Shown piece after piece: positions 39,696-49,089 of a stretch of DNA of 64,000 nucleotides; the first letter of the stretch is position 1, and the number at the start of each line of letters is the position of its first letter. The stretch is from the NCBI RefSeq assembly GCF_003846175.1, contig NZ_ML123046.1, positions 56,349 to 120,348 on the forward strand. Direction: 5' to 3'. The translations under genes were made by a program, and so were the position numbers. This stretch comes from Streptomyces sp. ADI95-17. Lineage in GTDB: Bacteria; Actinomycetota; Actinomycetes; Streptomycetales; Streptomycetaceae. The notes beneath the pieces are model-generated. The model was not told the DNA's origin and ran no database searches. It saw nothing but the letters and a program-made list of their open reading frames with translations.

Positions 39696-41015
39696 ATGAC
39701 CGAAACCAGGCCGAAGGCCCTCGTGACGGAAGCGCCCGCGGCGGACATCCGGCCCACCGCACCGCGCCGCCTCCTCGTGGCGCTGATCGTCACCGAGCTG
39801 ATGATCACCTTCGCGCTCGCGACGCCCATCGTGGCCACCCTCGGACTCAAGGTCCAGGAGATCGCACCCGACCGCAAGGAACAGGTGCTCGCCACCGTCA
39901 TGGCGGTGGGCTCCATCGCCGCCCTGCTGCTCAACCCCGTCTTCGGACACCTCTCGGACCGCACCACGGGCCGCTTCGGCCGGCGCAGGCCGTGGATCGC
40001 CGGTGGTCTCGTGGTGGGACTGCCCGCCGGAGCGGTGATGGCCACCGCCCACTCGACCACCCAGCTCGTCCTCGGCTGGCTCCTCGCCCAGGCCGCCTAC
40101 AACGCCGCGCTCGCCGCACTCTCCGCCGTGATCGCGGACCGGGTGCCGCCGGCGCAACAGGCCACCATGTCCGGGCTGTTCGGCGCCGCCGGATTCGCCG
40201 GCATCGTCCCCGGACTCGTCCTGGTCGGAACGATTCCCGGCAACACCACCGCCCTGTTCCTGATCCCGGCGGCGATCGGCGCCCTCGGTGCCGTACTCGC
40301 CTGGCTCCTGCTGCGCGAGCCCGCCGTCCCCGGCGGCGGCGCGGGTCGAACCGGGAAGGCGGTGAACCTGCGCAGCGTCCTCGGCAGCCTGCTGTTCGAC
40401 CCGCGCACCTCTCCGGCCTTCACCGTGGTGTGGTGCCAGCGTTTTCTGCTCCAGTTCGCCAACGCCCTGATCGGCGCCTACGGGCTGTACTTCCTGATGG
40501 CCCGGCTGGACATGTCGGTCTCCGAGGCCGCCGCGCTGGTCTCCGCCACCGGCCTGGTCTCGCTGGCCGGGAACGTGCTCGCCGCCGCCGTCTTCGGCCG
40601 GGTCGCCTCGCGCACGGGTGCCTACCGGGCGCTCGTCGTCGGCTCCGGGACGCTGATGACCACGGCCATGGTGATCAAGATGTTCTCCGCGTCCGTGTGG
40701 CCGGTCTATCTCGCCACCGCGGTGGCCGCCGTCGGACTGGGCGCCTTCTACGCCGTCGACCTCGCCCTGGTCCTGCGGGTGATGCCGGACGGCGGCGACT
40801 CGGCCCGCTACCTGGGGGTGTTCAACATCGCCAAGGCGCTGCCCCAGACCCTCGCCCCGGTGCTCGCACCCGTGCTTCTCGCCCTCGGCAGCGACCCGGT
40901 CGGGGCGTCGGCGGAGAAGAACTACTTCGCGCTCTTCCTCGGCGGCGCCGTCGCCGCACTGCTCGCCACCGCCCTGACCCCGCTGATCCGGCACCCGAGG
41001 CTCGTCCGTGACTGA
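39696..41015 (+). CDS. MFS transporter, SLC45/sugar-symporter type
   Basis: A 439-aa permease with 12 predicted spans. The loop after span 2-3 reads NPVFGHLSDRTTGRFGRRRPWIAGG, a motif with the RFGRRRP signature found in SLC45 and related disaccharide:H+ symporters. The operon partner is a family 3 glycoside hydrolase, so uptake of a glucoside or xyloside is likely. It starts 39 bases after the phosphatase stop (ATG 39696), and the GH3 gene follows within 30 bases. Confidence 0.87.
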   Translation: MTETRPKALVTEAPAADIRPTAPRRLLVALIVTELMITFALATPIVATLGLKVQEIAPDRKEQVLATVMAVGSIAALLLNPVFGHLSDRTTGRFGRRRPWIAGGLVVGLPAGAVMATAHSTTQLVLGWLLAQAAYNAALAALSAVIADRVPPAQQATMSGLFGAAGFAGIVPGLVLVGTIPGNTTALFLIPAAIGALGAVLAWLLLREPAVPGGGAGRTGKAVNLRSVLGSLLFDPRTSPAFTVVWCQRFLLQFANALIGAYGLYFLMARLDMSVSEAAALVSATGLVSLAGNVLAAAVFGRVASRTGAYRALVVGSGTLMTTAMVIKMFSASVWPVYLATAVAAVGLGAFYAVDLALVLRVMPDGGDSARYLGVFNIAKALPQTLAPVLAPVLLALGSDPVGASAEKNYFALFLGGAVAALLATALTPLIRHPRLVRD

Positions 41016-41043
41016 CCACCGCCGCCCGACAGGAGACCGCTCC

Positions 41044-42828
41044 GTGCCCGAACTCGTACGCCATCACGACGGAACACTCTTCCGCGACCTCAACCACAAC
41101 GGCACCATGGAGCCGTACGAGGACCCGAGGCTCCCGGTGGAGGACCGGGTCACCGATCTGCTGGCCCGGATGACCCTGGAGGAGAAGGCCGGCCTCCTGT
41201 GCCACGGGCGGATGCTCGCCGGCGACCGGGGACCGTACCGCTCCGGCGCGGAGCTGATCGGTGAGCGGCACATCAACCACTTCGCGATGATGCAGGTGCC
41301 CTCCCCGGGGGAGATGGCCCGCTGGAACAACCACGTCCAGGACCTCGCCGCGGCCACCCGCCTCGGGATACCGGTCACGCTCTCCTCCGACCCCCGGCAC
41401 GGTGTCGTGTCCAACCCCGCCACCGCCCACACCGGCGGCGGGTTCAGTCCGGGCCCCGAGCCGATCGGGCTCGCCGCGACCGACGACCCCGACCTGGTCG
41501 AGGAGTTCGCCCGCGCCGTCGCCGGCGAACTGCGGGCCGTCGGGATCCGGCTGGCCCTGCACCCGATGGCGGATCTGGCCACCGAACCGCGCTGGGCCCG
41601 GATCAGCGGCACCTTCGGCGAGGACGCGGACCGCGCCGGACGGATGCTGGCCGCCTATGTCCGGGGCATGCAGGGTGACTCCCTCGCAACCGGCGTCGCC
41701 TGCATGACCAAGCACTTCCCCGGGCACGGCCCCCAGGCGGACGGGGAGGACTCGCACTTCGCCCGCGGCAAGTGGCAGGCGTTTTCCGGCAACAACCTCG
41801 AACAGCACCTGAAGCCCTTCGAGGCGGCCCTCGGAGCCGGCACCGCACAGATGATGACCTGCTACTCGATCCCCGGCGGCAGCGGACTGCCGGAGGTCGG
41901 CGCGAGCTTCAGCCGGGAGGCGATCACCGGGCTGCTGCGCGAACGCCTCGGCTTCGACGGCGTGGTGTGCAGCGACTTCAACGTGCTCACCGGCCTGGAC
42001 ATCCCGGGACTGGGGGAACTGCCCCCGCGCAACTGGGGCGTGGAACACCTCTCCCTCACCGAACAGCTGCTGAAGCTGCTGGACGCCGGGGTCGACCAGC
42101 TCGGCGGCGAGACCAGGGCCGCCCTGCTGACCGATGCCGTCCGGGACGGATCGGTGGCCGAGGACCGCATCGACACCTCCGCCCGCCGCATCCTGCGGGA
42201 CAAGTTCCGGCTCGGCCTCTTCGAGGACCCCTATGTGGACCCCGAGGCCGCCGAGGCGCTCGTCGGCAGCCCGGCGACCCGCGAGCTGGGCCGGCGGGCG
42301 CAGCGCCGCTCGCTGGTCCGGCTCACCCCCCGCCGGGGCGCGCTGAACCGGATTCCGGCGTCGCCCGCCGTGTACGTGGAGAACGTGGACCCGGCCGTGG
42401 CGGCCCGCTACGGCCGGGTCGTCGAACGCCCCGAGGAGGCCGACCTCGCCGTCGTACGGCTCCAGGCCCCCTACGAGCAGCGGGAGTCACCGCTGGAGCG
42501 GCACTTCCACTCCGGCTCCCTGGAATTCCCGCCAGAGGAGATCCGGCGGCTGGAGGCACTGTGCGCCACGGTGCCCACCGCCGTCGACGTCTTCCTCGAC
42601 CGCCCCGCCGTCCTCACCGGGCTCTCGGCCGCCGCCGCCCTGCTGACCGGGAGCTTCGGGGCGTACGACGATCTGGTGCTGGACGTCGTGTTCGGGCGCC
42701 GCGACGCGGAGGGGGTGCTGCCCTTCGACCTGCCGTCCTCGATGGCGGAGGTCGAGGCCTCGTTCGGGGACGTCCCGTTCAGCATGCCGAACCCCCTGTT
42801 CCGCTGCGGCCGTCGGGCCGGCGGCTGA
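41044..42828 (+). CDS. Glycoside hydrolase family 3 beta-glycosidase
   Basis: A 594-aa enzyme without signal peptide, hence cytoplasmic. The N-terminal TIM-barrel domain has VEDRVTDLLARMTLEEKAGL, IPVTLSSDPRHG, KHFPGHG and GFDGVVCSDF, where the Asp of SDF is the family nucleophile. The C-terminal domain (from about 400) is shorter than usual, ending near the motif VLPFDLPSSMAEVEASF. It would cleave the imported glycoside. GTG 41044 has AGGAG eight bases upstream; a GTG at 41008 overlapping the MFS stop would add 12 residues. Confidence 0.88.
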   Translation: MPELVRHHDGTLFRDLNHNGTMEPYEDPRLPVEDRVTDLLARMTLEEKAGLLCHGRMLAGDRGPYRSGAELIGERHINHFAMMQVPSPGEMARWNNHVQDLAAATRLGIPVTLSSDPRHGVVSNPATAHTGGGFSPGPEPIGLAATDDPDLVEEFARAVAGELRAVGIRLALHPMADLATEPRWARISGTFGEDADRAGRMLAAYVRGMQGDSLATGVACMTKHFPGHGPQADGEDSHFARGKWQAFSGNNLEQHLKPFEAALGAGTAQMMTCYSIPGGSGLPEVGASFSREAITGLLRERLGFDGVVCSDFNVLTGLDIPGLGELPPRNWGVEHLSLTEQLLKLLDAGVDQLGGETRAALLTDAVRDGSVAEDRIDTSARRILRDKFRLGLFEDPYVDPEAAEALVGSPATRELGRRAQRRSLVRLTPRRGALNRIPASPAVYVENVDPAVAARYGRVVERPEEADLAVVRLQAPYEQRESPLERHFHSGSLEFPPEEIRRLEALCATVPTAVDVFLDRPAVLTGLSAAAALLTGSFGAYDDLVLDVVFGRRDAEGVLPFDLPSSMAEVEASFGDVPFSMPNPLFRCGRRAGG

Positions 42829-42844
42829 CCGAGGCGGGGGACCC

Positions 42845-42881
42845 GCTTCCGGGCGGACCGTGCGGCGGTCCGCCCGGAAGC
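42845..42881. terminator. Strong hairpin between convergent GH3 and DUF402 genes
   Basis: A 16-bp perfect stem (GCTTCCGGGCGGACCG and its complement) with a TGCGG loop, 16 bases after the GH3 stop and 25 before the end of the DUF402 gene. It can terminate transcription from both sides. Confidence 0.8.
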
Positions 42882-42906
42882 CGGAACGCGTTCCGCCGTC
42901 CGCCGG

Positions 42907-43401
42907 TCAGGCCAGCAGCGCCGCCAGCCCCTCGGTGCGGGCCAGGTGCTCCAGCTCGTCCAGAGCCCGCAGCGCCGCCCCGGCCGCCGCCGGATCGCGT
43001 CCGGCAAGACCGCTCTCCTCGAACTCGTCCTCGTCCAGCCGCAGTACGGACGAGCCGTCCGCCGACACCCACAGATCCAGGTCCAGGTCCTCCACCAGCA
43101 GCTCCCCGTCCCGCAGCACCGCGGGGCGGGTGATGTCGCAGTACCAGCCCTTGAGCCCGCCCGCGCCGGTACGGACCTCCTTCACGGCGAACCAGCGGTC
43201 GCGCCAGTAGTGCTCGGTGAACACATCACCCGGCTCGAACCGCACGAAGCCGAAGTCACGGACGCCCGGCGCCGCCCACGGCGCGCGCACCGTCACCCGG
43301 ACCCCGTCGTCGCGCACCACATCCGCCGGATACCGGATCTTGGTCCGCCCGGCCTTCACCAGGGCGACCACCACGGCGGCCTCAGCCGAGCTTGCGGACA
43401 T
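42907..43401 (-). CDS. DUF402 domain protein
   Basis: A 164-aa protein. TKIRYPADVV is followed by a beta-rich core (VRFEPGDVFTEHYWRDRWFAVKEVR, GLKGWYCDITRPAVL, VEDLDLDLWVSADG, RLDEDEF) typical of the DUF402/FomD fold. Relatives are nucleoside phosphate or cytidylyl hydrolases; FomD hydrolyses a CMP ester. The start (ATG 43401) overlaps the GNAT gene by 20 bases, so it is coupled to it. Substrate unknown. Confidence 0.85.
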   Translation of the reverse strand: MSASSAEAAVVVALVKAGRTKIRYPADVVRDDGVRVTVRAPWAAPGVRDFGFVRFEPGDVFTEHYWRDRWFAVKEVRTGAGGLKGWYCDITRPAVLRDGELLVEDLDLDLWVSADGSSVLRLDEDEFEESGLAGRDPAAAGAALRALDELEHLARTEGLAALLA

Positions 43402-44302
43402 GGCGCACGTTCGTGGCACAGATTTCGTAGCCGAACCATCGGTTGACGGCCAGCATCGGTCCGTTGTCCGCGTCGTTGGCGGTGTACGCGTCCGTGTAAC
43501 CGGCCGCGCGTGCCCGGTGCAGCGAGTCGTTCTTGGCGAGCTTGGCCAGGCCCCGGCCGCGGTACGCCCTGCGGGTCCCGGTCATCCCCGACCAGTAGCG
43601 GGTCAGACCGTCGGTCTCCGCCGCGCTGAACGCCGCCACTTCGCCGTCCACCACCACGACCGAGGTGAGCTCGCGGTCGAGCCCGGGAGCACGCCAGGTG
43701 TGATTCAGCCAGTCCTCGTAGTCGTCCAGCAGGGCCGGGGTGTCGCTCGGTTCGTCGGCCGTGGTCTCGGCGTCCGCCTCGAAGAGCGGGCGGGGGTCGT
43801 CCGCGAAGTCCGCGGCGGTACGCAGCTCCACGCCCGGCGGCAGCTCCTGACGGGGCGGCAGCGCCCCCTCCGTCAGCCCGAGCCGGGAGAAGTACGCCGG
43901 CCGGCTCGGCGCATAGCCGCGCTTCTCGGCGAAGGCCCGGTTCGACGGGGTGTCGAGCACCCAGGTGTAGACCGTGCTCGCGCCCTCCCGCGCCAGGTGC
44001 TCCTCGGCCGTGCGCACCAGCAGCGCACCCGCGCCGAGCCCGATGCGGTCCGGATGCGTGTACGTGTTGCAGAACCCCTGGCCGGGTTCGGGGCTGTCGT
44101 GGGCGAGGCCGACCTGCGCGGTCCCGACGAGCTCCCCTTCCACCTCGGCGACCAGCAGCCGGTAGCGCTTGTCGGGGTGGGCGGAGGCCAGCCGGAAGAT
44201 GACGGACTCGGGTGTCGTCACCACGAAGGGCAGGGCGGCCCGCCAGACCCGTACCCAGCCTTCCGCGTCGGCCGGGAGGAAGTCACGAACAATGACAGTC
44301 AT
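43382..44302 (-). CDS. GNAT acetyltransferase with two GNAT-like halves
   Basis: A 306-aa protein. The first half (FLPADAEGWVRVWRAALPF, LLVAEVEGELVGTAQVGLA, GLGAGALLVRTAEEHLARE) and the second half (ELTSVVVVDGEVAAFSAAE, TRRAYRGRGLAKLAKNDSLHRARAAG) both follow the GNAT fold. The second has the intact R-x-x-G-x-G/A acetyl-CoA loop (RAYRGRGLA). Tandem GNATs of this size acetylate small molecules such as antibiotics or amino compounds. It is transcribed together with the DUF402 gene and divergently from a GntR gene. Confidence 0.85.
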   Translation of the reverse strand: MTVIVRDFLPADAEGWVRVWRAALPFVVTTPESVIFRLASAHPDKRYRLLVAEVEGELVGTAQVGLAHDSPEPGQGFCNTYTHPDRIGLGAGALLVRTAEEHLAREGASTVYTWVLDTPSNRAFAEKRGYAPSRPAYFSRLGLTEGALPPRQELPPGVELRTAADFADDPRPLFEADAETTADEPSDTPALLDDYEDWLNHTWRAPGLDRELTSVVVVDGEVAAFSAAETDGLTRYWSGMTGTRRAYRGRGLAKLAKNDSLHRARAAGYTDAYTANDADNGPMLAVNRWFGYEICATNVRHVRKLG

Positions 44303-44382
44303 GGGCCGGACGTTACGCGGGGGCCGCCACCGGCCGCCCCCGAATTTCCGGCGCCGCGGCGGACGTGGGGGAGAATCGGGGC

Positions 44383-44760
44383 GTGACCCTGAAGATCGTT
44401 CTTGATCCGGACGCCGGTACCGCCCCGTACGAGCAACTGCGCACGCAGATCTCCGAACTGGCCCGCTCCGGCGCGCTGCCGGTCGGTTTCAGACTTCCGA
44501 CGGTACGCGGCTTCGCCGAGGAGCTGGGCCTTGCCGCCAACACCGTCGCGAAGGCGTACCGCGCGCTGGAGGCCGACGGGGTGATCGAGACCCGCGGCCG
44601 CAACGGCACGTTCGTCGCCGCCGCCGGTGACGCGGCGGACCGTCATGCGGCCGCCGCGGCACAGGAGTACGCGGACCAGGCGCGGCGGCTGGGCCTGTCC
44701 CGGGACGAGGCACTGTCCCTGGTGCGCGACGCGGTGCGCGCGGCGTACGGGACGGGCTGA
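44383..44760 (+). CDS. YtrA-type short GntR regulator
   Basis: A 125-aa regulator. TAPYEQLRTQISELARSGAL, PVGFRLPTVRGFAEELGLAANTV and ALEADGVIETRGRNGTFV form the GntR winged helix. There is only a 50-residue helical tail (AQEYADQARRLGLSRDEALSLV), the YtrA subgroup plan. These often control ABC transporter genes. GTG 44383 is used because the conserved fold starts there. The upstream gap to the divergent GNAT gene is 80 bp. No transporter is adjacent, so the target is unclear. Confidence 0.85.
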   Translation: MTLKIVLDPDAGTAPYEQLRTQISELARSGALPVGFRLPTVRGFAEELGLAANTVAKAYRALEADGVIETRGRNGTFVAAAGDAADRHAAAAAQEYADQARRLGLSRDEALSLVRDAVRAAYGTG

Positions 44761-44788
44761 GCCGGGACGGGGCGGCGGGCCGGCCGGC

Positions 44789-45883
44789 TCAGAGGTACAG
44801 GCCCGCGTCCGCCCCGGACTCCTGCTTCGGCACCGAGGCGGGACCGCTGCCGCGCCGCAGCGCGTACAGCTCGGCGAGCGTCGCGCCCTCGCGGCCGAGC
44901 CCTTTCTCCGTGCCCAGCCAGGTCACCGCCTCGTTGCGGGTCAGTGATCCCACCTCGATCCTGGCGAGGCAGCGGCCGGGCCTGACCACGGCCGGATGGA
45001 GCCGCTCCAGATCCTCGTTGGTGGTGACGCCCACCAGCACGTTGCGGCCCTGGCCGAGCAGCCCGTCGGTGAGGTTCAGCAGCCGGGACAGCGCCTGGCC
45101 CGCGGTGTGCTTGGCCTCGCCGCGGATCAGCTCGTCGCAGTCCTCCAGCAGCAGCAGCCGCCACCGGCCCTTGGCCGTGCCCTCGTCCTCGCCGATCGCG
45201 ATGTCCATCAGATAGCCGACGTCGTTGAAGAGCCGCTCGGGGTCGAGCACGCAGTCGACCTGGCACCAGTCCCGCCACGAGCGCGCCAGCGTGCGCAGCG
45301 CGGATGTCTTGCCGGTGCCCGGCGGGCCGTGCAGCAGGAGCAGCCGGCCCGCGATGTCGTCGGGCGTCACCTTCATCAGCCGGTCCATGGCATCGGCCAC
45401 CGGCGCCGTGTAGTTGCCCCGGACCTCGTCCCAGGTGCCGGCGGCGATCTGCCGGGTGGTGCGGTGCGGGCCGCGGTGCGGGGAGACGTACCAGAAGCCC
45501 ATCGTCACGTTCTCGGGCTGGGGTTCCGGCTCGTCCAGGGCGCCGTCCGTCGCCCGTTCGAGGATCTGCCGGGCCAGCTCCGGGCTGGTCGCGGTGATCG
45601 TGACGTCGGCGCCGCGGCTCCACCGTGAGACGAGCAGCGTCCAGCCGTCGCCCTCGGCGAGCGTGGCGCTGCGGTTGTCGTCGCGGGCGACGCGCAGCAC
45701 CTTGGCGGCCGGCGGCAGCAACGTCGCCCCGGCCTTGACGCGTTCCAGCGAGGAGCTGTGCGAGTACGGCTGCTCGCCCGTCGCGAAACGGCCGAGGAAC
45801 AGCGCGTCGACCACGTCGGACGGGGAATCGCTGTCGTCGACGGTGAGCCGGATCGGCAGAGCGGACTCAGGGGTGGCGGACAT
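44789..45883 (-). CDS. AAA+ ATPase with DUF5925-type N-terminal domain
   Basis: A 364-aa protein. The N-terminal 150 residues (VDALFLGRFATGEQPYSHSS, NRSATLAEGDGWTLLVSRW) match the DUF5925 type. The C-terminal AAA part has LLLLHGPPGTGKTSALR (Walker A), LLLLEDCDELI (Walker B), VGVTTNEDLERLHPAVVRPGRC (sensor 1 and Arg finger). The order is that of classical AAA unfoldases of unknown client. Start ATG 45883; an ATG three codons earlier is equally possible. It is convergent with the short GntR gene (28-base gap). Confidence 0.82.
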   Translation of the reverse strand: MSATPESALPIRLTVDDSDSPSDVVDALFLGRFATGEQPYSHSSSLERVKAGATLLPPAAKVLRVARDDNRSATLAEGDGWTLLVSRWSRGADVTITATSPELARQILERATDGALDEPEPQPENVTMGFWYVSPHRGPHRTTRQIAAGTWDEVRGNYTAPVADAMDRLMKVTPDDIAGRLLLLHGPPGTGKTSALRTLARSWRDWCQVDCVLDPERLFNDVGYLMDIAIGEDEGTAKGRWRLLLLEDCDELIRGEAKHTAGQALSRLLNLTDGLLGQGRNVLVGVTTNEDLERLHPAVVRPGRCLARIEVGSLTRNEAVTWLGTEKGLGREGATLAELYALRRGSGPASVPKQESGADAGLYL

Positions 45884-46108
45884 GGCGCCCATGATCCGGC
45901 ACGGGGATACCCGGCGCACCCGGGTTTCGCTGTCTTCCTCCCCTTTCCGGCGGCGGCACCGGACATGACGGGCGCTCAAGGGGCGCGTGGGGGAGCTCGA
46001 CCCTGGAGAAGAAAGTTGGCATGCGCACTTCCGGTGAGGGTGCCGGTACTGCTACCACGGTCTCGGCGGACCGGGCGGAGATCCCGCGGTCGGCCCCAGG
46101 GAGGTTCC

Positions 46109-46909
46109 ATGAAACTGTCCAGACTCGCGACGCTCTCGTCCTCGCTCCTGCTCGGTGCCGTACTCGCCCTGACCGGTGCGGCCACCGCCGGCGCCGCCAC
46201 ATCCGTCGACTACGTCGCCCTCGGCGACTCGTACTCCTCGGGTGTCGGATCCGGCAGTTACGACAGTGCCAGCGGCGACTGCAAGCGCAGCACCAAGGCG
46301 TATCCCGCCCTCTGGGCCGCCGCCAACTCGCCCGCCTCGTTCTCCTTCGCCGCCTGTTCGGGAGCCCGTACGGGCGATGTGAAGGCCAATCAGCTCGGCC
46401 CGCTGAACTCCTCGACCGACCTGGTCTCGATCTCCATCGGCGGCAATGACGCGGGCTTCGCCGATGTCATGACGACCTGTGTCCTCCAGTCGGAGGCCAC
46501 CTGCCTCAACCGCATCGCCACGGCCCGCAGCTATGTCGAGTCCACCCTGCCCGGCAACCTCGACTCGGTGTACACGGCGATCCACACCAAGGCGCCGTCA
46601 GCCCGTGTCGTCGTGCTCGGCTACCCGCGCTTCTACAAGATCGGCGGCAGCTGCGCAGTCGGCCTGAGCGACAAGGTGCGCACCGCGATCAACGGTGCGG
46701 CCGACTTCCTCAACTCGACGACCGCCAAGCGCGCGGCCGACCACGGCTTCGCCTTCGCCGATGTCGCGGGGAAGTTCACCGGCCACGAGATCTGCTCCGG
46801 CAGCGCTTGGCTGCACAGCGTCAATTGGCTCAACATCGGTGAGTCCTACCACCCCACCGCCGCCGGACAGTCGGGCGGATACCTGCCCGCCCTCGACTCG
46901 GCTGCCTGA
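46109..46909 (+). CDS. Secreted SGNH-hydrolase lipase
   Basis: A 266-aa precursor with a signal peptide of about 30 residues. VDYVALGDSYSSGVGSGSY contains the block I Ser (Ser41); ACSGARTGDV is block II; SISIGGNDAGF is block III; SYHPTAAGQ is block V with His248. Six Cys suggest three disulfides. It is close to the S. coelicolor SGNH lipase SCO1725. It hydrolyses short- and medium-chain esters outside the cell. ATG 46109 has GGGAGG five bases upstream. Confidence 0.93.
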   Translation: MKLSRLATLSSSLLLGAVLALTGAATAGAATSVDYVALGDSYSSGVGSGSYDSASGDCKRSTKAYPALWAAANSPASFSFAACSGARTGDVKANQLGPLNSSTDLVSISIGGNDAGFADVMTTCVLQSEATCLNRIATARSYVESTLPGNLDSVYTAIHTKAPSARVVVLGYPRFYKIGGSCAVGLSDKVRTAINGAADFLNSTTAKRAADHGFAFADVAGKFTGHEICSGSAWLHSVNWLNIGESYHPTAAGQSGGYLPALDSAA

Positions 46910-46924
46910 TACCACCAGCGCCTG

Positions 46925-46953
46925 GCCCGCGGTCCCTGGGCGGGGCCGCGGGC
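46925..46953 (+). terminator. Hairpin after the SGNH lipase
   Basis: An 8-bp stem GCCCGCGG/CCGCGGGC with a 13-base loop, 16 bases after the stop. Confidence 0.6.
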
Positions 46954-47133
46954 GGAGTGCCTTCGTCCGTTTCCGTTCTGTCCAACTCGCCCTGAAATCG
47001 GGCGGATTCGCGAGTGAGGTGTCAACCTCCGTATGTGTGTGCGTAATCCTGCTACCGGGATACACGAGTGTCGTCGCGGGGCGATAGGGTTAACCTGCCC
47101 GGGCCGGGTGCCCTCGTACGGGTGGGGAGTGAC

Positions 47134-47397
47134 ATGGAACAGATAGCGATGCGGAGCAGGCCGCGTGTGCCTGCCATCACATGCGGGAGCGGTGCGACGA
47201 GTTCGCGCCTCGACCGCCATCTCGCGGTGCTCGGCGGACCTGCCGTGCCGCAGCGGGAGGCTGCGGAGGCGACCCTGCTGATGCGCGAGCTCACCTCGCG
47301 CGATGCCGCCCACCGTCGTCGGAGCAAGAGCGCGCGGGTCTCGCTCTTCGCGCCGCTGCGACGGCTGAGGCGTTCGCTCTTCGGCAGCCGCCGCTGA
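47134..47397 (+). CDS. Small basic hypothetical protein
   Basis: An 87-aa protein from ATG 47134 (GGGGAG upstream). It has a hydrophilic body (SRLDRHLAVLGGPAVPQREAAEATLLMRELTSRD) and an Arg-rich C-terminus (APLRRLRRSLFGSRR). Landmarks are HLAVLGGPAVPQREAAEATL and FGSRR. No domain is recognised; the basic tail suggests binding to nucleic acid or membrane. It stands alone between the lipase and a TetR gene. Codon bias supports a real gene. Confidence 0.55.
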   Translation: MEQIAMRSRPRVPAITCGSGATSSRLDRHLAVLGGPAVPQREAAEATLLMRELTSRDAAHRRRSKSARVSLFAPLRRLRRSLFGSRR

Positions 47398-47637
47398 CCC
47401 GACGGCCCGTCACGAACGCTCGACCGGTCCACCGCCCGGGCTCCCCGGCCAGGGTCCGTCGCCCGGCCCCCCGCTCGGGGCCGCGGTGACCGCACTGTCC
47501 CGGCGCCGCGCTGCTGTCCGCCCTCCCGTCATCCCCAGGGCCCACAGCAGCGCTTCGGTGTGTTCGCGGGGCATCGGAGGGTGACGGCCCGGGCTTTCGG
47601 AAATACTTCGGTGTCAAAGCACTTCTAGACTGTATGT

Positions 47638-48246
47638 ATGTCCGGAAAGCGAGCCGCGCGACTGAGCCCCGACGAACGACGGGCCCAGCTGGTCGCCATC
47701 GGCCTGGACATGCTCACCGACCGCTCGCTGGACGAACTCTCCACGGACGACGTGGCGCGGCGGGCCGGGATCTCACGCGGGCTGCTCTTCCACTATTTCG
47801 ACTCCAAGCGCGACTTCTACCGCGCCGTGGTGCAGCAGGAGTGCGACGACTTCGTCGCAGCCACGGAACCGGACCCCTCGCTGAGGCCCGTTCCCTGGCT
47901 GCGATCGTTCATCGCCGGTTTCGTGCGGTACGTGCTGGAGCACCGCAGGGTCTATCTCGCCCTGGTCCGCGGTGCAGCGGGCAGTCACCCCGCGGTGGAG
48001 GACATCGTCGACGCGACCAGGGCCACCCTCGCCCGGCGGGTGGCGGAGGGGCAGCGCCGGCTCGGGATGCCGGACTCGCCGCGGCTGGCCGTCGCCGCCC
48101 GCGCCTGGACGGCGTTCGCGGAGGAGGCGGTGACCAGCTGGCCGCGCGGTGGACCTGACGTACCGGGCGAGCTGGGGGCCTTCCTGGAGTCGAGCTTCAT
48201 CAGCCTGCTCGGCGCCCTGGACCGGCCCTGCGCGCTGCCCCGGTGA
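47638..48246 (+). CDS. TetR-family regulator
   Basis: A 202-aa regulator with RRAQLVAIGLDMLTDRSLDELSTDDVARRAGISRGLLFHYFDSKRDF as HTH region; landmark pieces are DVARRAGISRGLLFHYF and SKRDFYRAV. The C-terminal ligand domain is all-helical. ATG 47638 sits right behind CTAGACTGTATGT without a ribosome site, so a leaderless transcript is likely. It is convergent with the ABC exporter genes and may or may not control them. Confidence 0.87.
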   Translation: MSGKRAARLSPDERRAQLVAIGLDMLTDRSLDELSTDDVARRAGISRGLLFHYFDSKRDFYRAVVQQECDDFVAATEPDPSLRPVPWLRSFIAGFVRYVLEHRRVYLALVRGAAGSHPAVEDIVDATRATLARRVAEGQRRLGMPDSPRLAVAARAWTAFAEEAVTSWPRGGPDVPGELGAFLESSFISLLGALDRPCALPR

Positions 48247-48261
48247 ACGGACCGGCGACGC

Positions 48262-49089
48262 TCACTCGCCGCCGCGCGCGTAACGGCGTACGGACAGCGG
48301 GACGAACACCGCGAGGAGCACCACCGACCAGGCGAGCGTCCCGGCCACCGGGTGGGTGACCGGCCAGGCGGCGTCGGCGGCCGGGGACGCGTTGCCGAAC
48401 AGGTCGCGGACGGCCGCGGCCACGGCGCTGATCGGGTTCCACTCCGCGACCGTGCGCAGCCAGTGCGGCAGATTGCCGGTCGGGATGTACGCGCTCGACA
48501 GCAGCGGCAGCACGAAGGTGGTGCTGCCCAGCTGTCCCGCCGCCTCCTCGTTGCGGATCAGCAGGCCCAGCCAGCAGCCCACCCAGGACGTGGCGAAGCG
48601 GAACAGCAGCAACAGCCCGAAGGCGCCCAGGGCGGCGAGCGGGCCGCCCTCGATCCGCCAGCCGACCGCGAGCCCGACCAGCACCAGCGGGACCATGCCG
48701 ACGGCCGTGGTCAGCAGATCGGCGGCGGTCTGGCCGAACGGCACGGCGGGCCGGCTCATCGGCAGCGCGCGGAAGCGGTCCATCACCCCGCGATGGCAGT
48801 CCTGCGCGGACTGGAACATCCCGGTCATGATGCCGCCCGCCGCCGTCGCGGCCAGCAGGCCCGGCACCAGGAACGCCCGGTACTCCTGACCGGGCACGGC
48901 CAGCGCGCTGCCGAAGACGTACCCGAAGAACAGCAGCATGGTGATCGGCATGGTCTGGGTCAGGATCACCACGCCCGGGGCCGCCTTGATCCGCTGCAGA
49001 TGGCGGCCCAGCATGGCCAGGCCGTCGGCGACGGGGGTGCCGGCCGCGGACGTGGCGGGCCGCTCGTGGACCAGTGTCGTGCTGCTCAT
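48262..49089 (-). CDS. DrrB-type ABC-2 permease
   Basis: A 275-aa permease with six spans. It follows the DrrB/ABC-2 pattern: a cytoplasmic N-terminus (LAMLGRHLQRIKAAPGVV), ITMLLFFGYVFGSAL, FLVPGLLAATAAGGIMTGM, RFRALPMSRPAV and SSAYIPTGNLPHWL. It pairs with the ATPase encoded upstream, whose stop overlaps its start (ATGA). DrrAB exporters move lipophilic drugs or self-made metabolites out of the cell. Confidence 0.9.
   Translation of the reverse strand: MSSTTLVHERPATSAAGTPVADGLAMLGRHLQRIKAAPGVVILTQTMPITMLLFFGYVFGSALAVPGQEYRAFLVPGLLAATAAGGIMTGMFQSAQDCHRGVMDRFRALPMSRPAVPFGQTAADLLTTAVGMVPLVLVGLAVGWRIEGGPLAALGAFGLLLLFRFATSWVGCWLGLLIRNEEAAGQLGSTTFVLPLLSSAYIPTGNLPHWLRTVAEWNPISAVAAAVRDLFGNASPAADAAWPVTHPVAGTLAWSVVLLAVFVPLSVRRYARGGE

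Noticed and set aside
38769..40994. A 741-codon minus-strand frame opposite the phosphatase and MFS genes
   Set aside because: Product is Gly/Asp/Arg low-complexity, with no start context or homology.
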